From Nitzschia sp. pyKryTriq1 (Eukaryota > Bacillariophyta > Bacillariophyceae > Bacillariales > Bacillariaceae): a stretch of DNA of 64,000 bases. Below are positions 9,337 to 19,145 of the stretch, in pieces. How positions within the stretch are numbered: the first letter of the stretch is position 1; the number at the start of each line of letters is the position of its first letter. The notes under the pieces were generated by a model that saw only the letters and a list, made by a program, of their open reading frames with translations, was not told the origin of the DNA and did no database searches. Position numbers and translations under genes: made by a program. The stretch lies in contig OY101117.1 in NCBI GenBank assembly GCA_956465555.1, forward strand, positions 1,240,001-1,304,000, written 5' to 3'.

Positions 9337-10758
9337 ATGAAATTCGCTGCCGCTGTTCTCGCTTTCTGTGTCACCCAGTCAATTGGTTTCACCCTACGAA
9401 CACCTTTGTCATCGTTGTCATCTGCCCGATCCGACACTTCGCTCAACAAGTACAAGGTCTTCATTGACGGCGAAGCAGGAACAACCGGATTGCAAGTTCG
9501 AGGGAGACTTGAGGCTCGTGATGACTTGGAAATTATTTCGGCACCCGATGAGCTGCGAAAAGATGAGGGTACTCGCAAGAAGTTGATTAACGAAGCCGAT
9601 GCGGTTATTCTTTGTAAGTGGTGGTCACGGCAGAGCCCGAAAATTTCCCCATTGGGCTTTCTACAGAAAAAGTCATTTCAAATGATTCTTTACTCAACAT
9701 ACATTTATTTACTTTTTAATCTTATTTTCTTTTGCAGGTCTTCCTGATGCCGCCTCGATCGAAGCAGCCTCGTGGGTTGAACCTGACAACGACCGAACGG
9801 TCATCATCGACGCCTCGACGGCGTTCAGAGTCGACAAGACCTGGGATTACGGCTTCCCCGGTACGTATTATTTTTGTGGTCGTCCATCATGCTGTATCCA
9901 CACGAATTAAAGAACTAATGTGTGTTCATTGCCCTACAGAACTGTCGGCTGATCAACGAGAAGCACTAAGTAAATCCAAGCGAATTTCCAACCCTGGATG
10001 CTATCCTACTGGATTCATCGGCCTGACCCGCCCTCTTGTCGACGCTGGGATCCTGAAGGAGGGAACCCCTCTGACTGTTAATGCCATCAGTGGATACTCT
10101 GGTGGTGGCAAAGGATTGATGAATATTTACGAAAACGAAGAACACGAGCCCTGGGGAGCTTACGGTTTCAGTCTGGTATGTACTACAGAACAGTGCGATG
10201 ATATCGTCCAGATGCATTCGCAGCATGATTTTCGAGATGGTGATTTTAGTAAATGCACCGACCGACTATGGATAGCATTCCTTCCATGCTAATATTTTCT
10301 CTTGCTCTCTTCCCTACTAGGCACACAAGCACCTTGCAGAAATGGCCGAATACTCTCACTTGGGTAGGAAACCAATTTTCCAGCCGCAAGTTGCTACTTT
10401 TGCTCAGGGTATGGTTGTATCGGTTCCCATCCATTATGAGTGGCTCGCTCCCGGAACCACTGGCGCCGATATCCATAAGGCTCTCTCTAAACATTATGAA
10501 GGAAGCAAGTTCGTTTCGGTCATGCCACTTGGTGAAGGCAGTGTCAAGGCAGCCGGTTTGTTGGAACGTGATGCCTTCTTGAGACCCGATTCGTTGGCCA
10601 ACACCAACAAGATGGAAATGTTTGTCTTTGCCAATGATGAAGCTCAACAAGCGGTTTTGTGCGCCCGATTGGACAACCTTGGAAAGGGCGCTAGTGGAGC
10701 TGCCGTCCAAAATCTCAACATTGCCTTGGGACTTGACGAGACCACTGGTCTTCTGTAG
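9337..10758 (+). CDS. argC: N-acetyl-gamma-glutamyl-phosphate reductase, plastid form
   Basis: Reduces N-acetylglutamyl phosphate to the semialdehyde in arginine and ornithine synthesis. Four exons: 9337-9613, 9738-9860, 9940-10175, 10321-10758; introns of 124, 79 and 145 bp, all GT-AG, join in frame to 357 residues. The ATG at 9337 starts a signal peptide ([18 protein letters not shown]) with a following Ser/Thr-rich stretch, i.e. a plastid leader. The NAD(P)-binding start reads [19 protein letters not shown]; the catalytic Cys is in [21 protein letters not shown] follows. The short length and sequence fit the compact ArgC type rather than the longer bacterial type. A tail-to-tail neighbour ends 83 bp away. 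Confidence 0.93.
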
Positions 10759-10841
10759 GGATGGAATGCTTCCAGCTGACTAAATTACATCTAGTAGTAG
10801 TCTTGAGAGTATACAGAAAAACGATGCTCGCTTTTACATCT

Positions 10842-11537
10842 CTACTCTTCTTCCAGAGGCGGTTTCAGTGCCTTCAATCGTTCCAATGCGCTGGCTGCTA
10901 GTTCGGCCAGATCCCATAATCCTTCGTCTTGAAGACAGCTTTTAAATATGGCCATTTTCACCACACAGTGTTTTCCGGTAGCCCGTTCGATAGCTTTGAC
11001 ACGATTGGCCAGCCCATTTTCCGTCATTGTGCGAACTCGCATTAGACAATGATCATACGTGGCGGTAGGATTTTCCATAGCTGCTTTTTCTGCCCCTTCC
11101 TCTGAGACTTCCAAAGCACGGCGAAGTCGAATTTCACGGCACTCCTTGACTCTAGCTTCCCGCTCTTCGCTCACTGATTGTGGCTTGGGTTCCTCGTCCG
11201 GTAGCGTATCCTGGCCGGCTGTATCGGGGCCTATGCCTTGAAGTCTCATTGATTTGCGACTGCCACTACCACTACCACTACCACTACTCGTACGACTGAC
11301 AGAGCTGTTGGCATTATTATCACCAGCCTTTCGTTTTCGGTGTACACGTACCACTTGGCTCTTTGTGTTTTCCTTATCTCCAATGCTGACGGTGGAAATT
11401 TTCTTCCAGGCAAGTTTATTGGAACACTTTTCCTCTTTGGCGGATATCAAGCCCAAAGCTCTCAGACGAGCATTGTTTCGCTCGATGTTACGGGCTCGTA
11501 GGGCCTCGTAGTCACTCAGCGCCTCCTGCGTCGACAT
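10842..11537 (-). CDS. Protein with YExxRxxNIxRN motif, probably nuclear
   Basis: Start set at the ATG of MSTQEALSDYEALRARN; 231 residues. The first 30 residues, YEALRARNIERNNARLRALG, match a short motif known at the N-terminus of WDR76/DDB2-like and other chromatin-linked proteins, and the later RKSMRLQG is the partner element usually found downstream of it. Between them lie a basic KRKAGD stretch that could be a nuclear signal and a Ser/Gly run. The C-terminal 100 residues (TATYDHCLMRVRTMTENGL and following) look folded and helical. No WD repeats or zinc finger are present. Function unknown; a chromatin role is inference from the motif. Confidence 0.65.
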   Translation of the reverse strand: MSTQEALSDYEALRARNIERNNARLRALGLISAKEEKCSNKLAWKKISTVSIGDKENTKSQVVRVHRKRKAGDNNANSSVSRTSSGSGSGSGSRKSMRLQGIGPDTAGQDTLPDEEPKPQSVSEEREARVKECREIRLRRALEVSEEGAEKAAMENPTATYDHCLMRVRTMTENGLANRVKAIERATGKHCVVKMAIFKSCLQDEGLWDLAELAASALERLKALKPPLEEE

Positions 11538-12284
11538 TACTGTAAATTTTGTTGTTAGCTGTTTGCTTTCCACTGTGAATCTCGAGGGAGGGCTGCTGTA
11601 GTCTATACGTTGGAGTAGTGAGTAGTGGTTGCGGTATTATGATGTTGTAATAGCCAGTAAGTCGAACGTCGAGAGAGTTGAAAGGGTTGCGCCTTTCGAC
11701 TTTTCGGTGTTCGCGGTCGGTGTCTTGTGCGTTGTGGTTGTCTTTGGGCGTTTGCTTGTTTTTATGGCGCGAAGCCATCGAGTCGCACGAACATACAGCC
11801 CATACTTTCCGAGTCTGGTAGAGTCTACCGTACTGGTACACGTACCGTACGAACCTGTAAACATCTCACCGACCGACAACCAAACTCTACTAGCTCTGCT
11901 AGCTAAGTACGAGTAGTAGAGTAGACTACACACATCATCATCTCTCTCTAGAGAAGAGAGACGACGATCACTACTGTCTAACACGGAGTAGAGGAGAATA
12001 CAAATACCGTACGAATTATTTATTGCAAGTAATTGCACTCTACTCGTAATTCAAAAAGGCTCAAATCGAATCATCGAATCATCAATAAACTAGTAGCCTG
12101 GAGGAGTACTTGTACCAGTACGAATCGAATGCTGAATGACGACCAGCTGCCAATTTTGCTCCATGCTCTCTACTGTAGATTGCGCGGGTTGTTGAATCAT
12201 TTTTCGGTAGTCTGCTTCGCATAGTCTCAGTACATACATGCTTCTTCGGAGGTTACACTTTCTAAAAATTATTAGATACTTTCA
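11538..12284. other. Intergenic region
   Basis: No gene supported. Upstream of the 10842-11537 gene and downstream of the syntaxin gene. Contains CTAG/GAGA-rich and GTAC-rich short palindromes around 11820-12010. Confidence 0.5.
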
Positions 12285-13312
12285 TCAGAAGCCCCTTCGT
12301 GCTCGGAATTTCAAAATCAAGAGGACGAACAATACGCAAATCACACTGACCAGACACATGATACATTTCATCGGCCGAGCATTCTTTTGAGCTTTCTCTG
12401 CCTTTTCGAGTTGTTTGATTCCCGTTTGTGTGTGCTCGACGACCGCCTCCATATTGTAGTCAATCCTATCCAGAATCGTACCCTGGTCGATCACCAAGAC
12501 TGCCAACTCCTTGAATATCGTACCCAGTTCCTCGATACTTTGTGCAATTTTCGAAATCTCCTGGTCCCTCGATTGTATAGATTCCTGCAGATCATCCACT
12601 ACTTGTACCTGCTGAGTCGTGAAGAAATCTCCTTCTTCCGTCAGATCAATGCCAAACTTGGCATCCCCCACCATATCTCCTTGTTTCTGGGATTTGACTT
12701 CCGCCAAGTATTTCCTTTGCGATGTTCGAAAGTTGACACTCAATTCCTGCAGTTTTTTTGCGAGACTACGTTGCACGTTGGCACCAATTGATGCCTCTTC
12801 CCCACCAGCTCTCCGAGTCGCCGCACCGACTTTTTGGAGGATGCGTTCCGCCTTGCGAAAACGATCTGTGACTTCCCGCGTCATGACTTCGATTCGAGTT
12901 TCCATATCATCCAAGTCCTTGCCAAACACCGAACCAAGTCGGGAAGCGTGCATGGATTGCAAGTCATCCATGCGGCGTTGAATCTCACCCAATGCATCTT
13001 TCACTTGGTCGACATCATGGACCCAGAGAGGCTGGGACGAGAGATTGCTCATTTGAATGCCATCTCCTTCCTGTAAGAATGACAGAAAAAGAGACAATTC
13101 AGCGTTACAATAATGATTCTAGAAACAACCCTCCATTGTCATCCGTTCCACAACCCACAACGCACCTCCATGAGACTGAGGGAATGACCATCGTCAGTTC
13201 CACCAGCCGTTAACCGATTCTTGGGGCTGGACGTATCTCTGCCCGGTCCTCGACGCTTGAGAGCTGCTGTGCGTCGCTCTATGAAGGTTGCTGTCAAGTC
13301 ACGGGACGCCAT
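12285..13312 (-). CDS. Syntaxin-16/Tlg2-like Qa-SNARE
   Basis: Two exons, 13166-13312 and 12285-13070, with a 95-bp GT-AG intron; 310 residues. The first exon starts MASRDLTATFIERRTAALKR, the N-terminal form seen in syntaxin 16, SYP4 and Tlg2 that binds the Sec1/Munc18 partner. The body has a helical Habc-like region; the SNARE helix begins near IQSRDQEISKIAQSIEEL and holds the central-layer Gln in VLVIDQGTILDRID. A C-terminal membrane anchor (about 280-302) ends in basic residues. Such proteins mediate fusion at the trans-Golgi network and endosomes. The start is supported by the conserved first-exon motif, which a single-exon reading would miss. Confidence 0.9.
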
Positions 13313-13890
13313 CGTTCAGAAGGGAGCCTTTTTAAAGAAAGGATTGGAATGGCAACGATGATGAGAGACGAGAGCAAAGAGCAACGTGTGATGATGATGT
13401 TGGGTCTTGGTTTAACGCGTTGTTTTTGTGCGTTGACATGGTCGCCGCACTGCTTTTCACACTACATAACTAACGGTACCGGTACAGTACAGAAGGACCA
13501 GTGGTACTGAAACGTCGTCAACCGCCATCTTCGACTAGACTGACCCAACAGGCACCCCTGTTGTTGACGATGCCGGCGCGCAGAAATGAAGAAGTAGAAG
13601 TTGACCCGGATGACTGACGAGCCAACAAAAAATTGAGTCACGAGCCAGTCAGGGGTCCAAATTTTAGAGTGTGAGTGATGAGTCACTGTACGAGTACCGT
13701 ACCTGGTACAGTACAGTAACGGTACCGGGACAGTATTCATACAGAGTTGTGTCTTTTTGTAGCATTGCTGCTTGCGCGAGGATCCACCATGTTGTGACCA
13801 TTGACCCCGACCAGAGAGAGTTGAATTCCATCCTAGCAAGACTGATGAAAAAGGAAGGCTTATTAGCTCTCCCGTTTAGTGAATTGAATT
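13313..13890. other. Intergenic region
   Basis: Upstream of the syntaxin gene. TACCGGTA occurs at 13477-13484, with several GTAC palindromes near 13690-13730. No gene supported. Confidence 0.5.
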
Positions 13891-14091
13891 ATGAGTTTCA
13901 GGAACAAATTATTTGGGTACAGAGATCGGTTTCGAAGGCTGGATCGCAAGTGGCACGTATTGATTGGATCGCAGCTAGTATTTGGTATATTTGTCTTTCG
14001 GGCGTACAAGCAATCTTCCCTGGGGGCAAACAATATCATTGCGGGAAGATCTGCAGGCGGTACCTCTCCTGAGGGTGGCACGAGTAGTTGA
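13891..14091 (+). CDS. Possible small membrane protein
   Basis: ATG-started frame of 66 residues. After a basic start (MSFRNKLFGYRDRFRRLDRK) comes one hydrophobic segment, about residues 22-38 (HVLIGSQLVFGIFVFRAY), and a polar Gly/Ser tail. The arrangement suits a small single-span membrane protein, for instance of mitochondria. I recognise no family, and the frame is short enough to be chance. It lies between the syntaxin gene and the thymidylate kinase gene. Confidence 0.35.
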   Translation: MSFRNKLFGYRDRFRRLDRKWHVLIGSQLVFGIFVFRAYKQSSLGANNIIAGRSAGGTSPEGGTSS

Positions 14092-14256
14092 TGCAACTGG
14101 CTCCGATGGCTGACTACGTAAAGTGCACAATGGTCCAAGAACACCTTTCTGGTTGAGTTTGCAAAACTTGGAACTACGAGGACTTCTCCTGCTCCAGAAT
14201 ACAGTTTGTTCTATAATATCATTATGTTCTCTTTCCAGTGGATTGATTTTCAGTTC

Positions 14257-15098
14257 TCAATTATTAGCATTTTCCTTGTTTTCTTCCCCCTTGATGACTG
14301 TTTGCCACAAGCGTGACACCGGTTGTTCCTCCTGTTTTTGGACGCGATCAATGGTACTTTCCACAATACTATTGATTTGCTTCTGAACTTCTTCGATAGT
14401 GCCGGCCGCATTGACCACATGCCATGGTACCTGGCCATCTCGTTCATCTTGCTTTTGAAGTTCCGAGAATCGCTCTCGCACTCGGGTCTGCATGTCACGC
14501 TTTTCATATCGCTCTCCTCCGTACCTGAACCATAGAAAAAGTGAAATTAATAAAATATGTTTGAGAAACAAGTATTTGGTCGTTGTTCTCCATGTTCTTC
14601 GTCTGCACAACCAACGCTGTTTGCTTACCCTCCGCGTTGTTCGGCTTCATCTTGGGTCAAATCTAGGAAAATGACCGCATCCGGAGCGGGCAATCCAACA
14701 TCACAGGCTTGACACCAACTCAAATTATCCGAGAGGTTCGGTTTGGCTGAAGAAAACGCCACACCCGAATACGCATATCGATCACAAATAACCGTCTTGC
14801 CCTCCTGCAACAAGTACTTTTCGAGCTGGGGTACTGCCTCCCAGCGATTGGCACTAAATAACAAATGGACAGCTCGATCGTCCAATTCACTCTTGGATTG
14901 CAAATATTGATTGATCAGATCGCCGACCATGGTGGTTCGGTCGGGAAAGCGCATGGCCACGGCGGCCAAACCGAGACTCATCAGGTGTTTGACGAGCAAG
15001 CCAACTTGCGTGGTTTTGCCGCACCGGTCGACGCCTTCAAATACTATAAATGCACCCCGCTTGGTGGGAGTGGGGGGGCCTTGTGTGGGAACAATCAT
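14257..15098 (-). CDS. Thymidylate kinase (dTMP kinase)
   Basis: Phosphorylates dTMP to dTDP for DNA synthesis. Two exons, 14629-15098 and 14257-14524, with a 104-bp GT-AG intron; 245 residues. The P-loop is FEGVDRCGKTTQ (about 20-31), in the eukaryotic form with Arg inside the loop. The dTMP-site FPDRTT and CDRYAYSGVAFSSAKP follow. The intron falls inside the lid region: joining gives EQRGGYGGERYE, matching the family's RGGYGxERYE. No targeting leader is visible, so a cytosolic or nuclear location is likely. The C-terminal tail is Glu/Asn-rich. The joined lid motif confirms the exon model. Confidence 0.93.
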
Positions 15099-15187
15099 TC
15101 TTTATTGTGAGTTCTGTTGCGTTGCTTCTGCAGAGGAAACAATAAGAATACTGTATCGTCTTGCGGTTCTTCGTTCTTTTGTGTTGT

Positions 15188-15189
15188 TG

Positions 15190-15221
<32 letters not shown>

Positions 15222-15231
15222 GATGATGGTG
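15188..15231. repeat. TGA/GAT trinucleotide microsatellite
   Basis: Imperfect run of GAT triplets, interrupted by GGT, directly followed by a TACCGGTA octamer. Confidence 0.85.
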
Positions 15232-15507
15232 ATACCGGTAGATCGTTGATCAAGATTTTTCTGCGCCGCCGCCAAACATCGCGAAAAATCAATGACGGCC
15301 ATGCGGGCATTGGGCGCGCCGGCGTGTCTTGGAGGGAGTTCATGATGTCGTCGAGGATGGCGCGAAAAACAAGCGCGAACCTTCACAAAGATACAGAGCG
15401 CACGCAAACTGCAACGTGTCGCGATCTTTGCATTCTTGGCTTCGTCCCACAACAATCGCCAACAAGGACCGAGAAGTGACAGCAGCAGAAATTGGCAATA
15501 CTCTAGA

Positions 15508-15558
15508 GCTGCTGCTACTGCTACTGCTACTGCTACCAGTACTACTACTACTACTACA
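15508..15558. repeat. GCT/ACT compound microsatellite
   Basis: GCTGCTGCTACTGCTACT passing into ACTACTACT, ending 8 bp before the next start codon, so it probably lies in that gene's 5' leader. Confidence 0.85.
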
Positions 15559-15566
15559 GATCCCCC

Positions 15567-16124
15567 ATGACATTCCAAAAGTGTTCCTCAGTGAAGATGC
15601 TATGCTCTACTGTGATTGTTCTTTGTCTTGCGACATTTTCCTTTCAAGTACGAGCTGCGCCAGCGTACGATCCCAGCAAACTGTCCTATAGATCCTCGCC
15701 CAAACCTTCATCGAGAGCCTTTTTCGATGACAGTACCAGTAGTGTGGTCTTGAATAATGAAGCGGCTAGTGCAAGCTCCAGCCACCACCTCTGCGATAAT
15801 GATGGTGGTGATTCATTCACACGCACAACCACTCCAGCGACTGTTCTGGAACATAGAGGTGGGGGTCTCATACCGGCAGGATACCATCCGATGGGCTACA
15901 AAATTACAGCATTGGGGGAACGATTTCTGGAGTTTGGTCCGACTTGTTTGGAGTCGGATGTGGGCCGTTTACTAGCATCGATCAAGAAACGCAAGACGTT
16001 GTCGGCCATACAAACGCAGTGGCTGGAAATTGTGAGGGTCTCCAAGTCGGGACAATCCATGAGGATTTATCGGACGCTCAAGGATTTGATTGATTTTTGC
16101 TTGGCGGCTCGGCTGCTTGATTGA
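15567..16124 (+). CDS. Small secretory-pathway protein, unknown function
   Basis: Single exon, 185 residues from the ATG at 15567; an in-frame ATG at 15597 is an alternative that gives a tighter signal peptide (MLCSTVIVLCLATFSFQVRA). The middle is Ser-rich and probably disordered. The last 80 residues form a compact block: GYKITALGERFLEFG, SDVGRLLASIKKRKT, QWLEIVRVSKSGQSMRIYRT. I believe this block recurs in other diatom proteins, but I know of no function. Plastid or secreted fate is open: there is no aromatic residue right at the predicted cleavage site (AAP). Confidence 0.65.
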   Translation: MTFQKCSSVKMLCSTVIVLCLATFSFQVRAAPAYDPSKLSYRSSPKPSSRAFFDDSTSSVVLNNEAASASSSHHLCDNDGGDSFTRTTTPATVLEHRGGGLIPAGYHPMGYKITALGERFLEFGPTCLESDVGRLLASIKKRKTLSAIQTQWLEIVRVSKSGQSMRIYRTLKDLIDFCLAARLLD

Positions 16125-16248
16125 TCAATTAGAATGAAATTCAATGCTATGCAAATGCAGGAGCAAAGAGAGGTGCACTCAGTGTCCATTAGTATAGCTA
16201 ATGTCGCCTAGAGTAGTACATTGGGGGGAGTTTTTACATTTTTTTCGG

Positions 16249-18411
16249 TCATGTCTTCTTCGATGATTCGTCAATCTCCTTCTCCCCCTCCGTAGCACCT
16301 TCCTCTGCACTTATCAATATCCATTGTTCGTCATCTTGTTCGGCCAAGTCATTATTATTCGTAAGTGCCCCCACTACCTCGCTTCCAGGAACCAATACCC
16401 TTTCTTGCACGGAGATATCTGGGGCTTCTTCAGATTGAAGCGAGAGCTCCTGCGAGGAAGGTAACGCCGAAGACTGGTCTTGCTCAATACACTCTCCCTT
16501 CTTGACCTGTTCCACCTCCTCTTCCAACGGATGGTTTTCCGTTGACGCTTCTGCCTTGTCATTCCCTTCTTCATCCATGGCAACTTCCACGTTAGTATCA
16601 TCCACCGGCTTTGTTTGGCTGCTCTCGTGTACTTCTCCAGCAAGCCCCTCCAGATTATATGGCCTTCCATCCTCCCCGTCCTTGTCGCCGTCGTCAGCGG
16701 TGGTCGTTTCGACTTCTGGAGAACTATCATCTGGTTCAGGTTGTTGTACACGTAGCAGTGACTGTAGACGATCTTTGGCAGCTTGTACCGAGTACTTGTT
16801 CCTTGGAAGAGAAGTTGCAAAAGCCCGTTTTGGACGAAAGACGTGTAAGGACCGTCGAGTGAGGACTATGAGATCAAACGAATTCGAATCACCATCCTCG
16901 GTGTTGGCGCTCGTCGTTGGTCGCACCTCCAGACCATGGATCGAATAGGGCAAGGTGCATTCCCAGAGCTTGTAGTATTGCTGCCCAAAAAGTGCCGCCT
17001 GATAAATCAAACACCGACCACTCAGTGTCCCAAGCGCAATACAATCCCCAAAGGCGTGTACAGCCAGGACCGAATCTTCATCTTGCACGGCACTATTCCA
17101 CAACCCCTGGATCACCATGGTAGGTCCATGCCACTCCGATCCCACGCGAGTCAAGTGGCACACATATCCACACAAGGATCCGATCAAAATGCGGATTGTT
17201 CCCCCATGGACTGTTTGTTGTGGTTGTTCTTGTTCTTGGATTTGCAAACTGACCAAGGGCCCGTCGACAATGACTCGATGAGACGAAATGTCTTGGAACA
17301 AGAGTGTTCCTTTGTCACGGCCTCCTTTCCAAGATATGACTTGAATGGTTCCATCTTGACCTACGGTCGCCAGAGTGTGTGTTTCTCCGTCCGTATGAAA
17401 ATCAATTCCCATAACGGGGGTCTCCACATTGAAATGCTCTTCTGGCAGGAGGTCGGTACGAGCTACAAGAAGACGACCACCACCGTCCACCACCAAGGAT
17501 GGATCGCCAGGCTCATAAAAACGCAACCGAGAATCGTCCGCGCTACCGACAAAGATCCCCAAGATGAGCTGCTCCACTGTCGCATTGTCGTCGTCGTTGT
17601 TGTTGTTGTCACCAACACCACCACCCCACATGGCAATACATGGTGAGAGAGGTCGAAAGTCACAAAGGGCAACATGTTCCTGTGCCATGGAGGAATTATT
17701 GCCACCTCTACTAGTAGGTACTTGTAAAATCAGGCGCGCCTTGGGTGGTTGCAAGGTGGTAGCAATCCCCTCCAAGATTGTAACTTCCCCACTGCTGCCC
17801 ATATTATTCGGCACGGTCCGAATGCTGGAATCCAAAACATTTCCAGCAGCAGAAGCAGCAGTATTCTCTGATTTGCTGAACGATGGTCGTCGACTACTGC
17901 TCCCGGCGCGAGAGGATGCCGCCGTGGATACGTCGGTGGCTTGGACCACAGTCGAATGAGAAACGGAAACGACCGATGCATCGTCCCGGGCGGCCACACC
18001 GGTAGTAGTATCAGGAACCCCCGTGTTCGCGGACGACGGTTGCCGTAGGGGTGGAGGGGCATCTTCCGGTTGATCGATGCAGACAGGATCAATCAACACC
18101 AGCGCTTGTATGGGCTCTTTATCATCATCATTATCATTACTATCGTCGGAGCTTGGTGGTTGAGGGTGCTGAGCAAACCCCACACAAATCACTGACGGCT
18201 TATCGCGCGGAACGGTGCCATGAGTGACAGTACGATACCGGTAGGTTTTGTTGGGGCTATTCCTATATGTAGTAGGACAAGATAGTCCTAGAACATGGTT
18301 TTCTGTGGCAAATCGAAATGGCAGCGTTCGATTGATTCCGGCGCAAGGTGAAGACGAAAAACAAGTAGACGGCGTCGTGAAGGGCGACAGGAGTATTTCT
18401 TCCAATTCCAT
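16249..18411 (-). CDS. Kaptin-like beta-propeller protein
   Basis: Single exon, 720 residues. Repeating propeller-like strands run from about residue 200 to 540: MGIDFHTDGETHTLATVGQDGTI, RILIGSLCGYVCHLTRV, CIALGTLSGRCLIYQ, LIVLTRRSLHVFRPKR. The order and the closing strand resemble kaptin (KPTN), a subunit of the KICSTOR complex that links nutrients to TORC1 in animals, but identity is not certain. Residues 80-200 and the last 170 are acidic, low-complexity and probably disordered. No membrane segment. If not kaptin it is some other WD/FG-GAP-like propeller scaffold. Confidence 0.55.
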   Translation of the reverse strand: MELEEILLSPFTTPSTCFSSSPCAGINRTLPFRFATENHVLGLSCPTTYRNSPNKTYRYRTVTHGTVPRDKPSVICVGFAQHPQPPSSDDSNDNDDDKEPIQALVLIDPVCIDQPEDAPPPLRQPSSANTGVPDTTTGVAARDDASVVSVSHSTVVQATDVSTAASSRAGSSSRRPSFSKSENTAASAAGNVLDSSIRTVPNNMGSSGEVTILEGIATTLQPPKARLILQVPTSRGGNNSSMAQEHVALCDFRPLSPCIAMWGGGVGDNNNNDDDNATVEQLILGIFVGSADDSRLRFYEPGDPSLVVDGGGRLLVARTDLLPEEHFNVETPVMGIDFHTDGETHTLATVGQDGTIQVISWKGGRDKGTLLFQDISSHRVIVDGPLVSLQIQEQEQPQQTVHGGTIRILIGSLCGYVCHLTRVGSEWHGPTMVIQGLWNSAVQDEDSVLAVHAFGDCIALGTLSGRCLIYQAALFGQQYYKLWECTLPYSIHGLEVRPTTSANTEDGDSNSFDLIVLTRRSLHVFRPKRAFATSLPRNKYSVQAAKDRLQSLLRVQQPEPDDSSPEVETTTADDGDKDGEDGRPYNLEGLAGEVHESSQTKPVDDTNVEVAMDEEGNDKAEASTENHPLEEEVEQVKKGECIEQDQSSALPSSQELSLQSEEAPDISVQERVLVPGSEVVGALTNNNDLAEQDDEQWILISAEEGATEGEKEIDESSKKT

Positions 18412-19145
18412 GCTGGCTGGAGTGTTGGAGTGTACCAGGTACGAGTAGTGTGCGTTTCGTCTTGTATCTTAATGTACTGTACTCGTACGTGTAGTGCTAT
18501 GATGTATCTGTCGGTAGTGTGGCTTTCTCCCCACAGTACAAGTTCTCTCTAATACGCTAATGATCTTATCTTCCGGTACGAGTATGATTCTTCTTCGTCT
18601 TCGTCCATCCCCGTGCCGCATCGTCGCTGCCGGATGGCGGATGAAGAATAAATAATCAATCATCGTCAAGATCCAGCGATAACTGAGAGATCTTTGTCGC
18701 ATCTCGTCCCAGCACGCGAGAGTTTTTTAAATGTTGCTTTCCTTTGAGTCGAAGTAGTCAAGTCTCGAATCGGTTTAGTCGAGAAAAACAACGCACCGCC
18801 GCCATCAAACTGTTAACGGCCGATACCGGAGCCACGATGCTCTCATCACCAGTACCAGGTAGTCTCATAAATCTACTAAGCTCCTCTTATTGGTTTACTT
18901 CACACGTAGTGACACAAACCAAGACCAAACGACCGACCAAAGCCAGACGCTCAACAGCACATTTTCTACAAGAGAACAATTCTGATGACGCCGAGCGAAA
19001 AGAGATTCTCGTATGAAGCCCTAAAACCCTGCTCGAGCAGTAAAAAGGCATCATGTCACGACCATCAAGCGAACATGTTTTGCAAAGAAGTGTTGTTGTT
19101 TTATACGAATGTGAATGAATTGAGCAAGGAATTTATCATAATATC
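18412..19145. other. Divergent intergenic region with dispersed repeat
   Basis: Shared 5' region of the kaptin-like and DEP-oxidoreductase genes. Holds copy A of a dispersed repeat (18821-18914). A 90-codon frame at 18744-19016 crosses that repeat and has no recognisable product. Confidence 0.55.
18821..18914 (+). repeat. Dispersed repeat, copy A
   Basis: About 94 bp that reappear in inverted orientation at 60147-60234. The shared core includes CGGAGCCA, GATGCTC, CATCACCA, then a long identical run from AGTCTCATAAATC through CTCCTCTTATT to TTCACACGTAGTGACA. The copies differ by a few substitutions and one indel of about 7-8 bp. It ends 231 bp before the DEP-oxidoreductase start. Confidence 0.85.

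Larger units (their letters stand above)
15099..15566. other. Divergent intergenic region with microsatellites
   Basis: Between the starts of thymidylate kinase and the 15567 gene. Contains a GAT run (15188-15231), TACCGGTA at 15233-15240, and CTG/CTA runs (15508-15558). Open frames here are low-complexity. Confidence 0.6.

Noticed and set aside
15102-15691. Several overlapping frames rich in Ser, Asp, Ile or Leu runs
   Set aside because: All are products of the GAT and CTG/CTA microsatellites.
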